A stretch of 64,000 nucleotides of DNA, taken from positions 22,019,233 to 22,083,232 of the forward strand of contig CAMZMU010000080.1 of NCBI GenBank assembly GCA_947311845.1, in the 5' to 3' direction. Under the pieces are notes generated by a model, which had not been told where the DNA came from, made no database searches, and saw only the letters and a list, made by a program, of their open reading frames with translations. The stretch is from Poa pratensis (Eukaryota; Streptophyta; Magnoliopsida; Poales; Poaceae). The position numbers and the translations under genes were made by a program. The first letter of the stretch is position 1, and the number at the start of each line of letters is the position of its first letter. Of the stretch, positions 10,150-20,790 are shown one piece after another.

Positions 10150-12814
10150 AGTTCCTACTCGTCCTCGAGTAGGTAAACGATAAAAACAAAATAATTTTTG
10201 AGGTGACATGCTACTATCATAATCTTGATCATATAATATTGCAAGGCACATGTAAATGAATGAAGTGATCCAAGTCAATGGTCTATAATTTGCTACCAAA
10301 TAGATAATGAGTAAACAATGAATCACACAAGCTAAACGTTTTCATGAATAGTACTTTCGAGACAAGCATCAAACAGTTTTGCATAAGTGTTAACTCATAA
10401 AGCAATAGTTTCTAATAAAAGGTATTTAATCAACACAAAGGAAGAATTTAGTTTCAGCATTTGCTTCAACTTTCAACATATTTATCTCATGGATATTGTC
10501 AACACAAAGTAGTATAACAAGTCCAATACATTGCATATAACGCATGTTGTAACAAAGTTGACACTAGTGTTTGCTTGTGGAAGACAGAAAGAATAGGAAA
10601 ACTGACTCAACATAAAAGTAAAAGAAAGGCCCTTCGCAGAGGGAAGCAGGGATTAAATCATGTGCTAGAGCTTTTAGGTTTTTGAAAGCATATAGAGATT
10701 GCATAAAATATTTGATACTCCTCCCAACCTTGCTAACACAAGCCATGGCTAACCGAATCCTCGGGTGCCTTCCATCAATCACATACCATGGAGGAGTATC
10801 TATTTTTGAGAGGTGTTTGTTAATTGTCAACGAATGGTAGCGGGTGAGAACAGTATTCTACCTGTCGAACGGACTTTTAAGAGCGGCTCCCATGAAGGAC
10901 GTTATTTCTACCAGCAAGGCAGATCATCCCTCTTTCTCTTTGGTTTACACACATTCAGGTATTTCACTGTTTGTCATTGCTTACTGATGAATCAGGGCAA
11001 AAGTGTGAAGAGAATTAATTGGTTAAAGTTGTAATTAATTGGGACTGGGCACCCCGTTGCCAGCTCTTTTTGCAAGTTATTGGATAAGCGGATGTATATG
11101 CCACTAGTCCAGGTGTAAAAGTCCATTCAACAAATAGAATAAAGAGAATAATAACATTTTGAATAATTTAAAGGTAGCACATGAAAAATTTACTTGGAGT
11201 GGCAAGGAAATACCACATATAGGTAGTTATGGTGGACACAAATGGCATGGATTTTGGCTCAAGGATTTGGATGCACGAGAAGCATTCCCTCTCAGTACAG
11301 AGTTTAGGCTAGCAAGGTTATGTAAGCAAACAAGAATATCAACCCGTACACCAAGTTTTATATGACAAACATATTGCAAACGTTATAAGACTTCATACCG
11401 TCTTCCTTGTTAACCAAACCCTGTTATTAGAAAATATCTAGACCTTAGAGATACCACCGATGCAAACCAAATTTTCAACAAGCTTTACGGTAGTTCTTCA
11501 CTAATAGGCTTAACTCATGTGATGCACAATTTAATCATGATCTACTTGTTAACTCAAAACAATTGACAAGCATCAAGTTATCCATTTAGTGATCTACAAG
11601 ATTAAGCAAGTTTTTCCTTATACCAATTACCACATGCAACATTTTCTGAACCAACCAAACACCAATCAATTTATTTAATCAACTCTCCAAACAAATATAA
11701 GTGAAGCAAGAGAGTACTTTCTACAAAAGAAAGCTAATAGCTCTGACAAGAGATACATGAAAACAAGAGCTAAAAGCTGAACAGCGCTAGATATGAATAC
11801 TCAACAAATATAAGTGAAGAATAGGAGTATTCTCATGAAAAAGCGGAGCGTGTCTCTCTCCCAATCAAGAATGCTAGGGTCCAGTCAAGCTTTATTGAAA
11901 ATAAAATGCAATACTGAAAATAAAAGCACACAGACGCTCCAAGAAAAGCACATATGATGTGAAAGAATTAAAATATAGTTTCACTAGAGATGACCTGATA
12001 ATTTTGACGATGAAGAAGGGGATGCCTTGGGCATCCCCAAGCTTAGACGCTTGAGTCTTCTTGAAATATGCTGGGGAGATCCATGGGAGCCTCCCCAAGC
12101 TTAAGCTCTTCACTCTTCTTGATCCTATTATATCATCCTTCTCTCTTGACCCTTGAAAACTTCCGTCACACCAAACTCAAAGTAGATCTCATTAGAGGGT
12201 TAGTGCATAATCAAAAATTCACATGTTCTATAAAGACGCAATATGATTTGTTACTTTAAACATTAGCTACAGCCACTGATGTTATGTGAAGCTCTTCCAC
12301 CCAAAAAAGAATTTCACTCAACACTAGTAAAAGAGAGAATGCAAAATAAAAAGGCATAATCTGTCTAAAACAGAACAGTCCGCAAAGACGAATTTTTTCG
12401 AGGCACTTACGACGCTCAGATCGAAAAACTCTGAACTAATGAAAGTTTCAGACATTCATAAAGATTACGCACAAAAATTTCAGATTTAATTAACAATCTG
12501 GTGATTTTAGGAATTTCGTACAGTGAACAGCAAAAATCTGTTTCTGCGCAGCAATCAAAATTAAGCATCATCTTAACATTAGAGGCTACTCTTGGCACAA
12601 CAATGCGAGAAAATAAAGATACAAAGGAGTTGCTACAGAAGTAAACACTCCTTGACTAATACTGAAAATAAAAGATAATGGGTTGCCTCCCAAAAGCGCT
12701 TTCTTTAATGCCTTTTAGCTAGGCTAGAAGATTTTAATGATGCTCTCATAAGAATAAGAGTTGAAAAACAAAAGAGAGCATCAAGAGGCAAATATCAAAC
12801 ACATTTAAGTCTAA
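10150..12814 (-). other. R1 long 3' non-coding region
   Basis: No ORF with domain support. The sequence is collinear with the 3' region of R3 (about 55400-58055), which runs in the opposite orientation. It includes two extra AAGCTTGGGG-type tracts (12031-12044, 12089-12102). The small frame at 11159-11365 is antisense to the element and probably fortuitous. Confidence 0.7.
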
Positions 12815-13917
12815 CCCACTTCCTATGCAAAGGAATCTTGTAACAAAATAAATTATTGAAGCATAAAGCAACTAGCATAGAAAGATGAAACAATATAGCT
12901 TCAAAACTTTCAACATAAAGAGAGGTGTTTTAGTAACTTGAAAACTTTTACAACCATATTTTCCTCTCTCATAATAACTTTCAGTAGCATCATGAACAAA
13001 CTCAACAATATAACTATCACATAAAGCATGCTTTTCATGATCTACAAACACATAATTTTTATTAAGCTCAAAAACAGTGGGGTTATTAAACCCACTTTTG
13101 ACAATATAGTATAATTAATATCATTAGGCAATATAGGACCATCATCAAGAGCATTATCATATATAACATTAGGGAGCACATTTTTACTTTCTGCAATTTC
13201 CTTTACTTGAGTCAAGGAGGATGTTTTTTCAAATTTATCAAAAAGATATTTCAATAGAATCATGACATTCAACAGTATAGCACTCTTCCTCCTTAGATAG
13301 GCGTGGAGGGCAATCATATAATGTAAGAGTTAAAGAGTTACTATCATTAGAAGGTAGATCCTCCTTTTGTTCATCACTCTCTTCCTCTTTTTCATCCAAT
13401 GAGCTTTCAGTTTTAGCAGTTTCTTCTCCCACAGGTTCCTGAAAGGTAGCAAGTTGTTCTGGAGAATAAATTTTCTCAAGAAATTCAGTGATATAAGGAT
13501 TATCATTAAATATTCAAGGCAATAACCAAGTATAGCATAATTCTCAGTTCTACAAGGAGCATCATCATTTTGAATATAACCAGCAATTTCATAGGCACCC
13601 TTAAAAACAAAAAATTCTTCAATTCGCTCAAGATTACCAAAGTCATAATTTCCTTTAGCATAAGCAGCCAAAGTTTCATTATCATTATAATCACATTGGA
13701 AAGGGAGGTGTTTATGCCTTCTACAACATAAAGATTCATTAAAGCAGTAGGATTCATCATAAGTAGAGCACAAGTTTTTAGCAAAATAATTCAATCTACT
13801 TATTTGTTCCCATAAATATTTCCCTTTTTGAGACAAGCGGTATTCCTTATAGTAATTATGTTGTTCCTCCGCGAACCCACTTAGCCAATAAGATTTTGTT
13901 TCAAACAGAGAAGACAT
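12815..13917 (-). pseudogene. R1 element-encoded protein of unknown function, frameshifted
   Basis: Read on the minus strand from the ATG at 13917 it encodes MSSLFETKSYWLSG.., then a Cys/His-rich block (LCCRRHKHLPFQCDYN), then a Glu/Lys-rich stretch (DEKEEESDEQKED), YDNALDDGP, CDSYIVEFVHDATESYYERG and finally YKIPLHRKWVRLKCV near 12815. At least three 1-bp shifts (one near 13510) break it. The same last modules occur in R2, R3 and R4, and the Cys/His block recurs in R4. No Pfam-type enzyme is recognised. It may be a diverged structural (Gag-like) or nucleic-acid-binding protein; that is inference. Confidence 0.6.
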
Positions 13918-14097
13918 TGATAGCAAATAAATAACTAGACATAATAACAAACCGAAATAAACTAGATGCAAGAAACTATTTTTTTTGTGTTTTTGATAAT
14001 TGAAAGCAAACAAGATAAAATAAAATAAACTAAGCAAGACAAAAACAAAGTAAAGAGATTGGAAGCGTGAAACTCCCCTTGCAGAAGACTGCTGTCT

Positions 14098-14114
14098 CCC
14101 CGGCAACGGCGCCA
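14098..14114 (-). other. R1 primer-binding site (tRNA-Asp)
   Basis: Reads TGGCGCCGTTGCCGGGG on the minus strand, matching the 3' end of plant tRNA-Asp. It lies 11 bases inside the 5' LTR. Confidence 0.85.
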
Positions 14115-14125
14115 GAAAAATAGCT

Positions 14126-15722
14126 TGATGACGTGAAACACACGTTCGTTGGGAGACCCCAAGAGGAAGGTATGATGTAGTCAGCAGCAAGTTTTCCCTC
14201 AGAAAGAAACCAAGGTTATCGAACCAGTAGGAGCAGCAACTCTTCAGAAGGTTGTCAACGGCGCCAGAAAAATAGCGTCGAGGGAGTCTGGACTGTTGAC
14301 GTGGAATCTGCACACAACACAATCAAACTACTTTGCCCCAACGAAACAGTGAGGTTGTCAATCTCACTGGCTTGCTGAAAACAAAGGATTAAACGTATGG
14401 TGTGGAAAATGAGTATTAAATTGCAGAGAATGAAAAAGGAACAGTTTGCAGTTTGTGGTTGTTTAATCAGTGTAAAAGAATGGACCGGGGTCCACAGTTC
14501 ACTAGTGGTGTCTCTCCATAAAAGATAACTAACATGTTGGGTGAACAAATTACAGCTGGGCAATTGACGAATAGTGAGCGCATGACAATGCATATACATG
14601 ACATGTTGACTACTATGATATTTAATTGGGCATTACGACATAATACATAGACCGTTATCCAACAGCATCTATGACTAATAATCCACCGCCGGGTTGTCAT
14701 CCGAGTCCCCCGTTGGTATTAAGTTGCAAGCAACGGATAATTGCATTAAGTAAAGTGCGTAATGTAAACAAACACATATGCCCGTGGACATAGCATCGTT
14801 AGGTTATCCCTAGTGGCAACAGCACATCCACAACCTTAGAACTTTCTGTCACTGTCCCAGGTTAAACGGAGACATGAACCCACTATCTAGCATAAATACT
14901 CTCTCTTGGAGTTACAAGCATCTACTTGGCCAAAGCATCTACGAGTAACGGAAAGCATGCAAGATCTTAAATAACATATAAGATAGATTGATAATCAACT
15001 TGACATAATATTCAATATTCATCGGATCCCAGCAAACACAACATGTAGCATTACAATAATATGATCTTGATCATGTAGGGCAGCTCACAAGATCTAAACA
15101 TGATGGCACAAAGTGGAGAGACAACCATCTAGCTACTGCTATGGACCCGTAGTCCAAGGATGAACTACTCACGCATCACTCCGGAGGCAGGCATGGCGAT
15201 GTAGAAGCCTCCGGTGACGATTCCCCTCTCCGGCAGGGTGCCGGGAAGAGGTTCTGAACCCTCCCGAGCTAGGGTTGACGACGGCGGCGTCTCTGGATCT
15301 TTTCGTGGATATTTGCTCAGGTACTTAGGGTTTTCGCGTCGGGGGAATAAGTAGGCGAAAGGGCGGCGGCTGCGGACCCCCGAGGGGCCCACACCACCCT
15401 AGGGCGCGGCAGAAGGGGGGCCCGCGCCCTAGGTGCGTGTGGCCTCCTGGTGGCCCTCCTCTGCTGCTCCTTCGCTCCGTCAGACGTGTTCTGGAAAAAT
15501 AGGCACCCCCGTGTAGTTTCGTCCAATTCCGAGAATATTTCCAGACTAGCTTTTCTGGAATACAAAAACAGCAGAAAACAGGAACTGGCACTTCGGCATC
15601 TTGTTAATAGGTTAGTCCCAAAAAATGTATAAAAGTGATATAAAGTAGATGCAAAACATGTAGCAATTGGTATAAAACAAGCATGGAACATCAAAAATTA
15701 TAGATACGTTTGAGACGTATCA
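14126..15722 (-). repeat. R1 5' LTR
   Basis: 1597 bp. Near its inner end (14254-14274) is an extra copy of the primer-site-proximal text (AGCTATTTTTCTGGCGCCGTTG with small changes), also present in the other LTR at about 8669-8689. Confidence 0.93.
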
Positions 15723-18040
15723 GAGGACTTTGCAGCTGACGCAAGGAACTTAAGGTTTGGTCTAAGTACAGATGGCATGAATCCTTTTGGGGAGCAGAGC
15801 TGCAGTCATAGCACCTGGCCCGTGACTCTATGTATCTATAACCTTCCTCCTTGGTTGTGCATGAAGCGGAAGTTCATTATGATGCCAGTGCTGATCCAAG
15901 GCCTGAAGCAACCCGGCAACGACATTGATGTGTACCTAAGGCCATTAGTTGAAAATATTCTACAGTTGTGGGCCAAACCAGGTGTACGTGTGTGGGATGA
16001 GCACAAACAGGAGCCATTTGACCTACGAGCGTTGCTGTTTGTAACCATCAATGATTGGCCTGCTCTTAGTAACCTTTCAGGACAGACAAACAAGGGATAC
16101 AATGCATGCACGCACTGTTTAGATGATACTGAAAGTATATATTTAGAACATTGTAAGAAGAATGTGTACCCGAGGCATCGTCGATTTCTTTTGGCGAAGC
16201 ATCCCTTAAGAAATAAAGGCAAGCATTTCAACGGTCAGGCATGTCGCCAGCCGAAGCCTAAGGAACGTACTGGTGCTGATGTATTTGATATGGTCAAGGA
16301 TTTGGATGAAATAGTAACCTTTCGAAAGGGTCCTGGCGGACGATCTGTTCCGAAGGACGATGACGGACACGCACCCATGTGGAAGAAGAAATCTATATTT
16401 TGGGAGCTACCCTACCAGAAATTCCTAGAGGTCCGCTCTGCAATCGACGTGATGCATGTGACGAAAAATCTTTGCGTGAACCTGCTAGGCTTCTTGGGCG
16501 TGTATGGGAAGACAAAAGATACACCGGAAGCACGGCAGGACTAGCAACATATGAAAGACCCAGAAGGCCTGCATCCAGAACGGTTTCAAGGTTCTGCCAG
16601 CTACGCTCTTACCAAACAAGAGAAGGAAATCTTTTTTGAATGCCTGAGCAGTATCAAGGTCCCGTCTGGCTTCTCGTCGAATATAAAGGGAATAATAAAT
16701 ATGGCAGAGAAAAAGTTTCAAAACCTAAAGTCTCATGACTGCCACGTGATTATGACGCAATTACTTCCGATTGCATTGAGGGGGCTTCTACCGGACAATG
16801 TTCGAGTACCCATTGTGAAGCTATGTGCATTCCTCAATGCAATCTCTCAGAAGGTAATCAATCCTGAAGATCTACCACAGTTACAGAAGGATGTGGTCCA
16901 ATGTCTTGTCAGTTTCGAGTTGGTGTTCCCACCATCCTTATTCAATATTATGACGCACCTCCTGGTTCACCTAGTCGAAGAGATTTCCATTCTCGGTCCT
17001 GTATTTCTACACAATATGTTCCCCTTTGAGAGGTTCATGGGAGTCTTAAAGAAATATGTTCGGAACTGTGCTAGGCCAGAAGGAAGCATCTCCAAGGGCT
17101 ATGGAACAGAGGAGGTCATTGAGTTTTGTGTTGACTTTGTTCCTGGTCTTAAGCCGATTGTTCTTCCTCAATCACGGCATGAGGGGAGACTGAGTGGAAA
17201 AGGCACTCTAGGAAATAAATCAATAATATGTAGGGACGAACATTCTTACACTGAAGCACATTACACAGTTCTACAGAATTCCACCTTGGCGGCTCGGTAT
17301 ATCGAGCAACACAAGAAAAATGTACGCTCCAACAACACTGGAAAGCATGACGACTGGATTAGAAAAGAACACATGAAGACTTTCGGCGGTTGGTTTCAAG
17401 CACATATCGTCAAAAGCAACACATTCCATGAGCTGTACTTGTTGTCCAGGTCACCATCTTCGACTATATGGACTTTTCAAGGGTACGAGATAAATGAGAA
17501 TACATTTTACACGATCGCCCAAGATAAAAAGAGCACCAACCAAAACAGTGGTGTCCGCTTTGATGCAACAAACAACGATGGGTCAAAGACCACATATTAT
17601 GGTTACATAGAGGAGATATGGGAACTTGACTATGGACCAACTTTTAAGGTCCCCTTGTTTCGGTGCAAATGGGTGAACCTGAGAAGCGGGGTACAGGTAG
17701 ACCCGCAGTACGGAATGACAACAGTGGATCTCAAGAATCTTGGTTACAGGGACGAACCATTCGTCCTAGCCAATGATGTGGCTCAGGTTTTCTATGTGAA
17801 GGACATGTCCTCCAGACCGAAAAAAAGAAAAAAAATAAGCAAACGAATACATCAGACAATGAGCCAAAGCGTCACATAGTTCTTTCAGGGAAAAGAAACA
17901 TCGTGGGAGTCGAGGACAAGACAGACATGTCAGCAGATTATGATAAGTTTGATGAAATTCCACCCTTCACAGTGAAAACTGACCCAAGTATCCCGTTAAA
18001 TAATGAAGATGCTCCATGGTTACGGCCGAACCGATCATAG

Positions 18041-18254
18041 GCAAGAGACATACGCGAAGAAGGGTTCATGGCTTTTATGTAAATCAATGTAATGTATTAA
18101 ACCTTTATGTGATGTGTAGTAATGTATTAAACCTTTATGTGGTAAAAACCATAATACATAGCTCGGGTCCATTTTTATTTAACCATCCCTGATACGGCGA
18201 CGTACCCGATCAGCGCGCCCACTTGGTAAAAACACGCCCAAAACACACGGTTTC
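18041..18254. other. TNP2 3' flank
   Basis: Contains TAATGTATTAAACCTTTATGTG twice (near 18088 and 18119), an AT-rich direct repeat suitable for a poly(A) region. No gene. Confidence 0.4.
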
Positions 18255-18451
18255 CCCGTCATACAGCCCAACGGTGGCTCGTGAGTGACTGCATATCAAA
18301 TGCACCGTTGGGCTGTATGACGGGAATCCGAATGCTTTGTATACCAAAATGCTTTGTAGATAGAACAAACCATATGGTTTCCCCTGCATACAGCCCGACG
18401 GTGGCCTCGTGAGTGCCCGCATATCAAATGCACCGTCGGACGTATGCAGGG
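18255..18451. repeat. Two tandem hairpins between CACTA genes
   Basis: CCCGTCATACAGCCCAACGGTG (18255-18276) has a perfect 22-base inverse at 18303-18324. A related pair follows: CCCTGCATACAGCCCGACGGTG (18382-18403) and an inverse with a one-base gap at 18431-18451. The loops share GAGTG..GCATATCAAATG. Function unknown; a termination or insulating structure is possible. Confidence 0.8.
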
Positions 18452-18543
18452 AATCCGAATGCTTTGTTTATGAAATTGACTACAATGAATACAGAGTGAG
18501 TGCCAAACATGTCCGAGAGGTGGGCTATATATAGGATCGTGGC

Positions 18544-18822
18544 CCCTTTAGTCCCGGGTGGTGGCTCACAAAGTGATCCAACAGCTCACAAGCCCTCAAA
18601 AGAAACACACCCCTGATGCAACGGCTCACAAGCGCTCGAAAGAAACACACGATCCGTGTGCTTCTTCCTTATTGGTGAGATTCCCTTTAGTCCCGGGTGG
18701 TGGCTCACAAAGTGATATCCAACAGCTCACAAGCCCTCAAAAGAAACGCACCCCTGATCCAACGGCTCCCAAGCGCTCGAAAGAAACACACGATCCGTGT
18801 GCTTCTTCCTTATTGGTGGGAT
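18544..18822 (+). promoter_or_regulatory. Two tandem 139-bp promoter repeats before the accessory ORF
   Basis: Units at 18544-18682 and 18683-18822 each begin CCCTTTAGTCCCGGGTGGTGG, which contains the half-site of the CACTA dyad, and end with CTTATTGGTG, an inverted CCAAT box. A TATA box (CTATATATATG) follows at about 18828-18838. This looks like a duplicated upstream promoter. The open frame running through the repeats is a by-product. Confidence 0.6.
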
Positions 18823-18903
18823 TCTCACTATATATATGTAGTCATGCATGGCCTCCATTGGCATAGCACATCTAAACTCATATCTGCAACCTCATCACTC
18901 TCC

Positions 18904-19422
18904 ATGGCTTCCACCGTACCCACTCTAACCTACTCGGAGGCGGAGGCGCTTTGCGCCTCGAACTACCCCTGCCCGCCCGGCTACGACGTCCCCGTCGGCT
19001 GGAGGCTGAGCACCGGAGGCGTGCCGGTCCCTCCTGTCCCTCAAGGTTTGGCGCGCCGGGCGGCCATCACGAACCACTACTACCTCGAGCTCACTCCGGA
19101 GCAGCGGATGAATCCCCGCTGGCATCCCGACTATCGCCCGACTTGGGACGCCTTCTTCATCAATCGGCGTGAGAGGGCGCTCGCCAGGTACGAGGAGGAC
19201 GGCCCGCCTCCTTCGAACTTCAACGAGGCCGTCCGTCGGCTGTGATGGAGTGGCCAAACTCTCCAGAGCGTCATGAACTACATCACGGCCGACGATAACC
19301 CCCGCCTGCGCTACCCTCACTTCCAGTCCAGGCGATCGTCGCCCGACGACAGCGACGACGACGGCGGCGACTATGACGACTACGAGGACGAGTATTATAG
19401 GCCTAGGCAGGAGTATGACTAA
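18904..19422 (+). pseudogene. CACTA accessory ORF of unknown function, one in-frame stop
   Basis: An intronless 172-codon frame from ATG 18904 to TAA 19420, broken only by TGA at 19243-19245. It starts MASTVPTLTYSEAEAL and has a PCPPGYDVPVGWRLSTGG segment, LTPEQRMNPRWHPDYRPTWDAFF, and a very acidic tail (DDSDDDGGDYDDYEDEYY). It sits 65 bases after its own TATA box, between TNP2 and the Transposase_24 gene, on the same strand. Similar proteins, as I recall, occur widely in wheat CACTA elements as hypothetical proteins. I do not recognise a domain. It could be a captured host fragment or a CACTA cofactor. Confidence 0.6.
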
Positions 19423-19903
19423 CCTGAGCCACATCATTGGTTATGACAAATGGTTCGTCTATGTACCCAAGATTGTTGCCATTCCCTACTGCTTGTCTAT
19501 CTACGACGACGATCGTGTAAAATGTATTCTTTATCTCTGCATTTCCAGCTAATGATCTTTAGCATCTGAATAAGTAATCTGGTTTTGAGTTAGTTATGCA
19601 AAAGATAAATGAAATAATAATTTTTATCTGGTTTTTTTGCGGGCTTGTGAGCTGTTGTATTAAACATTTTATCAGATGTTTTGGATTCGTTATTCAAATT
19701 CAAACACTTGTCATGTTTTCGATTTATAAAATGGCACAGTTGATACATGATGCAAACAGATGTATGGATGATATATTCAGATTCCTTATTTTTTCTGATA
19801 ATAATAGACATATTATTTGTATTATTTGGATTTATAAAATAGGAGTTATGAATTTACAAACTTCTTATTTATTTAAATCATATAAACTACAAAATACCCT
19901 TTT
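19423..19903. other. AT-rich spacer between CACTA genes
   Basis: 3' flank of the accessory ORF. No gene or repeat recognised. Confidence 0.5.
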
Positions 19904-20049
19904 GTCGCGGGTGGTGCCACGGCCCGGGACAAAAGGGTCTGGACTCGCGCGCGAAAATCTGGCGGTCGAAAATGACCCTCTTGTCTCGGGTGGTGCCACG
20001 GCCCGCGACAAAAGGGTCTCTTGTCCCGGGTGGTGCCATGGCCCGGGAC
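19904..20049. promoter_or_regulatory. Three internal 27-nt dyads upstream of the Transposase_24 gene
   Basis: Modules at 19904-19930, 19983-20009 and 20023-20049 fit GTCCCGGG-N11-CCCGGGAC with at most two mismatches, and share the GTGGTGCCAYGG spacer. They are followed by a TATA-like CATATATGA near 20062 and a GC-rich 5' UTR exon. The same module occurs in the terminal regions, so a terminal-repeat binding protein could also act here. Confidence 0.7.
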
Positions 20050-20445
20050 AAGAGGCTATTCCATATATGAAACGGCCTCTTCCCCTTCGACTCAAGGCGA
20101 TCCAGACGAGACGAAGGAAAAGAGGCGAGGTGCTGCCGAATTTTCCGCCGGCGATCCGCGTCTCCATCTCCGGCCGCCGCGCGCGCCCCTCCATCTCCGG
20201 CCGCCGCGCGCGCCCCCTCCATCGTGTCCTCCGGCCGCCGCGCCCCTCGAGCTCTCCCCCTCCCTAGCTCGTCGCGATCGATCGCGCCACCTCCGCGGCA
20301 CACCGCGTGCCGGAGCGCCGCCACACCACCTCCGCGGCACACCGCGCGCCGGAGCGCCGCCACACCGCCGGAGCGCCGCCCGCACGGCCGGCCCGCCGGA
20401 GGCGCCCGCGGTGAGCACGCGTCGCGGCAACGCCCCGCGCGCCCT

Positions 20446-20790
20446 TTTTTTTTACTTAGTAGTTATTTTTAGTAGTAGTTATTTTTAGTAGTTATTTTAG
20501 AAGTAATTTTTAGTAATAATTTTTTACTTAGTAGTTATTTTTGTTAGTAGTTATTTTTAGAAGTAATTTTTAGTAATAATTTTTTACTTAGTAGTTATTT
20601 TTGTTAGTAGTTATTTTTAGTAGTTATTTTTAGAAGTAATTTTTAGTAATAATTTTTAGTAGTAATTTTTAGAAGTTGTTAGAATTAATTGTTAGAATTA
20701 ATTTTTAGTAGTAATTGTTAGTAGTAATTGTTAGTAGTAATTTTGTTAGTAGTAATTTTTAGAACCGGTGGGGGGGAGCTCCGGTAGTTT
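20446..20790 (+). repeat. AT-rich minisatellite in the 5' intron of the Transposase_24 gene
   Basis: Repeats of TAGTAGTTATTTTTAGAAG and close variants. It lies between a donor (CCCGCG/GTGAGC at 20411) and an acceptor (TTTACGTAG/ATGG at 20879), so it fills an intron just before the start codon. Confidence 0.75.

Larger units (their letters stand above)
8540..15722 (-). mobile_element. R1: non-autonomous Gypsy-type LTR retrotransposon inside TNP2
   Basis: GAGGA duplicates flank it at 8535-8539 and 15723-15727. LTRs of 1596 and 1597 bp start TGATACGTCTCAAACGTATC and end CACGTCATCA on the minus strand. The primer site is complementary to tRNA-Asp and the polypurine tract is AAGCTTGGGGATGC. The 4.0-kb interior has no protease, reverse transcriptase, RNase H or integrase, only a degenerate ORF near the 5' LTR. 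It must rely on enzymes from another element. By eye the LTRs differ at only about eight sites, so insertion was recent. The TGATACGTCTC start is shared by several Triticeae families; I do not assign one. Confidence 0.93.
7531..18040 (+). pseudogene. CACTA TNP2-type transposase, split by an LTR element, with one stop and one frameshift
   Basis: This gene would encode the transposase that cuts and joins the CACTA ends in the nucleus. Coding parts are 7531-8539 and 15728-18040; the first follows an acceptor-like AATGCAG. Order: Transposase-associated domain (WMYGTDRRSGEF.., with CLCSDCKN), an acidic EGEAEGEAKGEAEGEA repeat, Transposase_21 core (LSTDGMNPFG and IDVMHVTKNL, both with likely catalytic Asp), DUF4218 (KSHDCHVIMTQLLP) and DUF4216 (YYGYIEEIWELDYGP). 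Removing the LTR element and one GAGGA copy restores the reading frame exactly. Two lesions remain: an in-frame TAG at 16542-16544 where relatives carry a sense codon, and one lost A in the A-run near 17820-17838. Beyond that the +1 frame encodes the expected tail (HIVLSGKRNIVGVEDKTD) to a TAG at 18038. The start codon is uncertain; the first clear Met is at 7545. Confidence 0.9.

Noticed and set aside
18558..18866. 102-codon ORF through the 139-bp repeats
   Set aside because: Repeat-driven frame in promoter DNA upstream of the TATA box.
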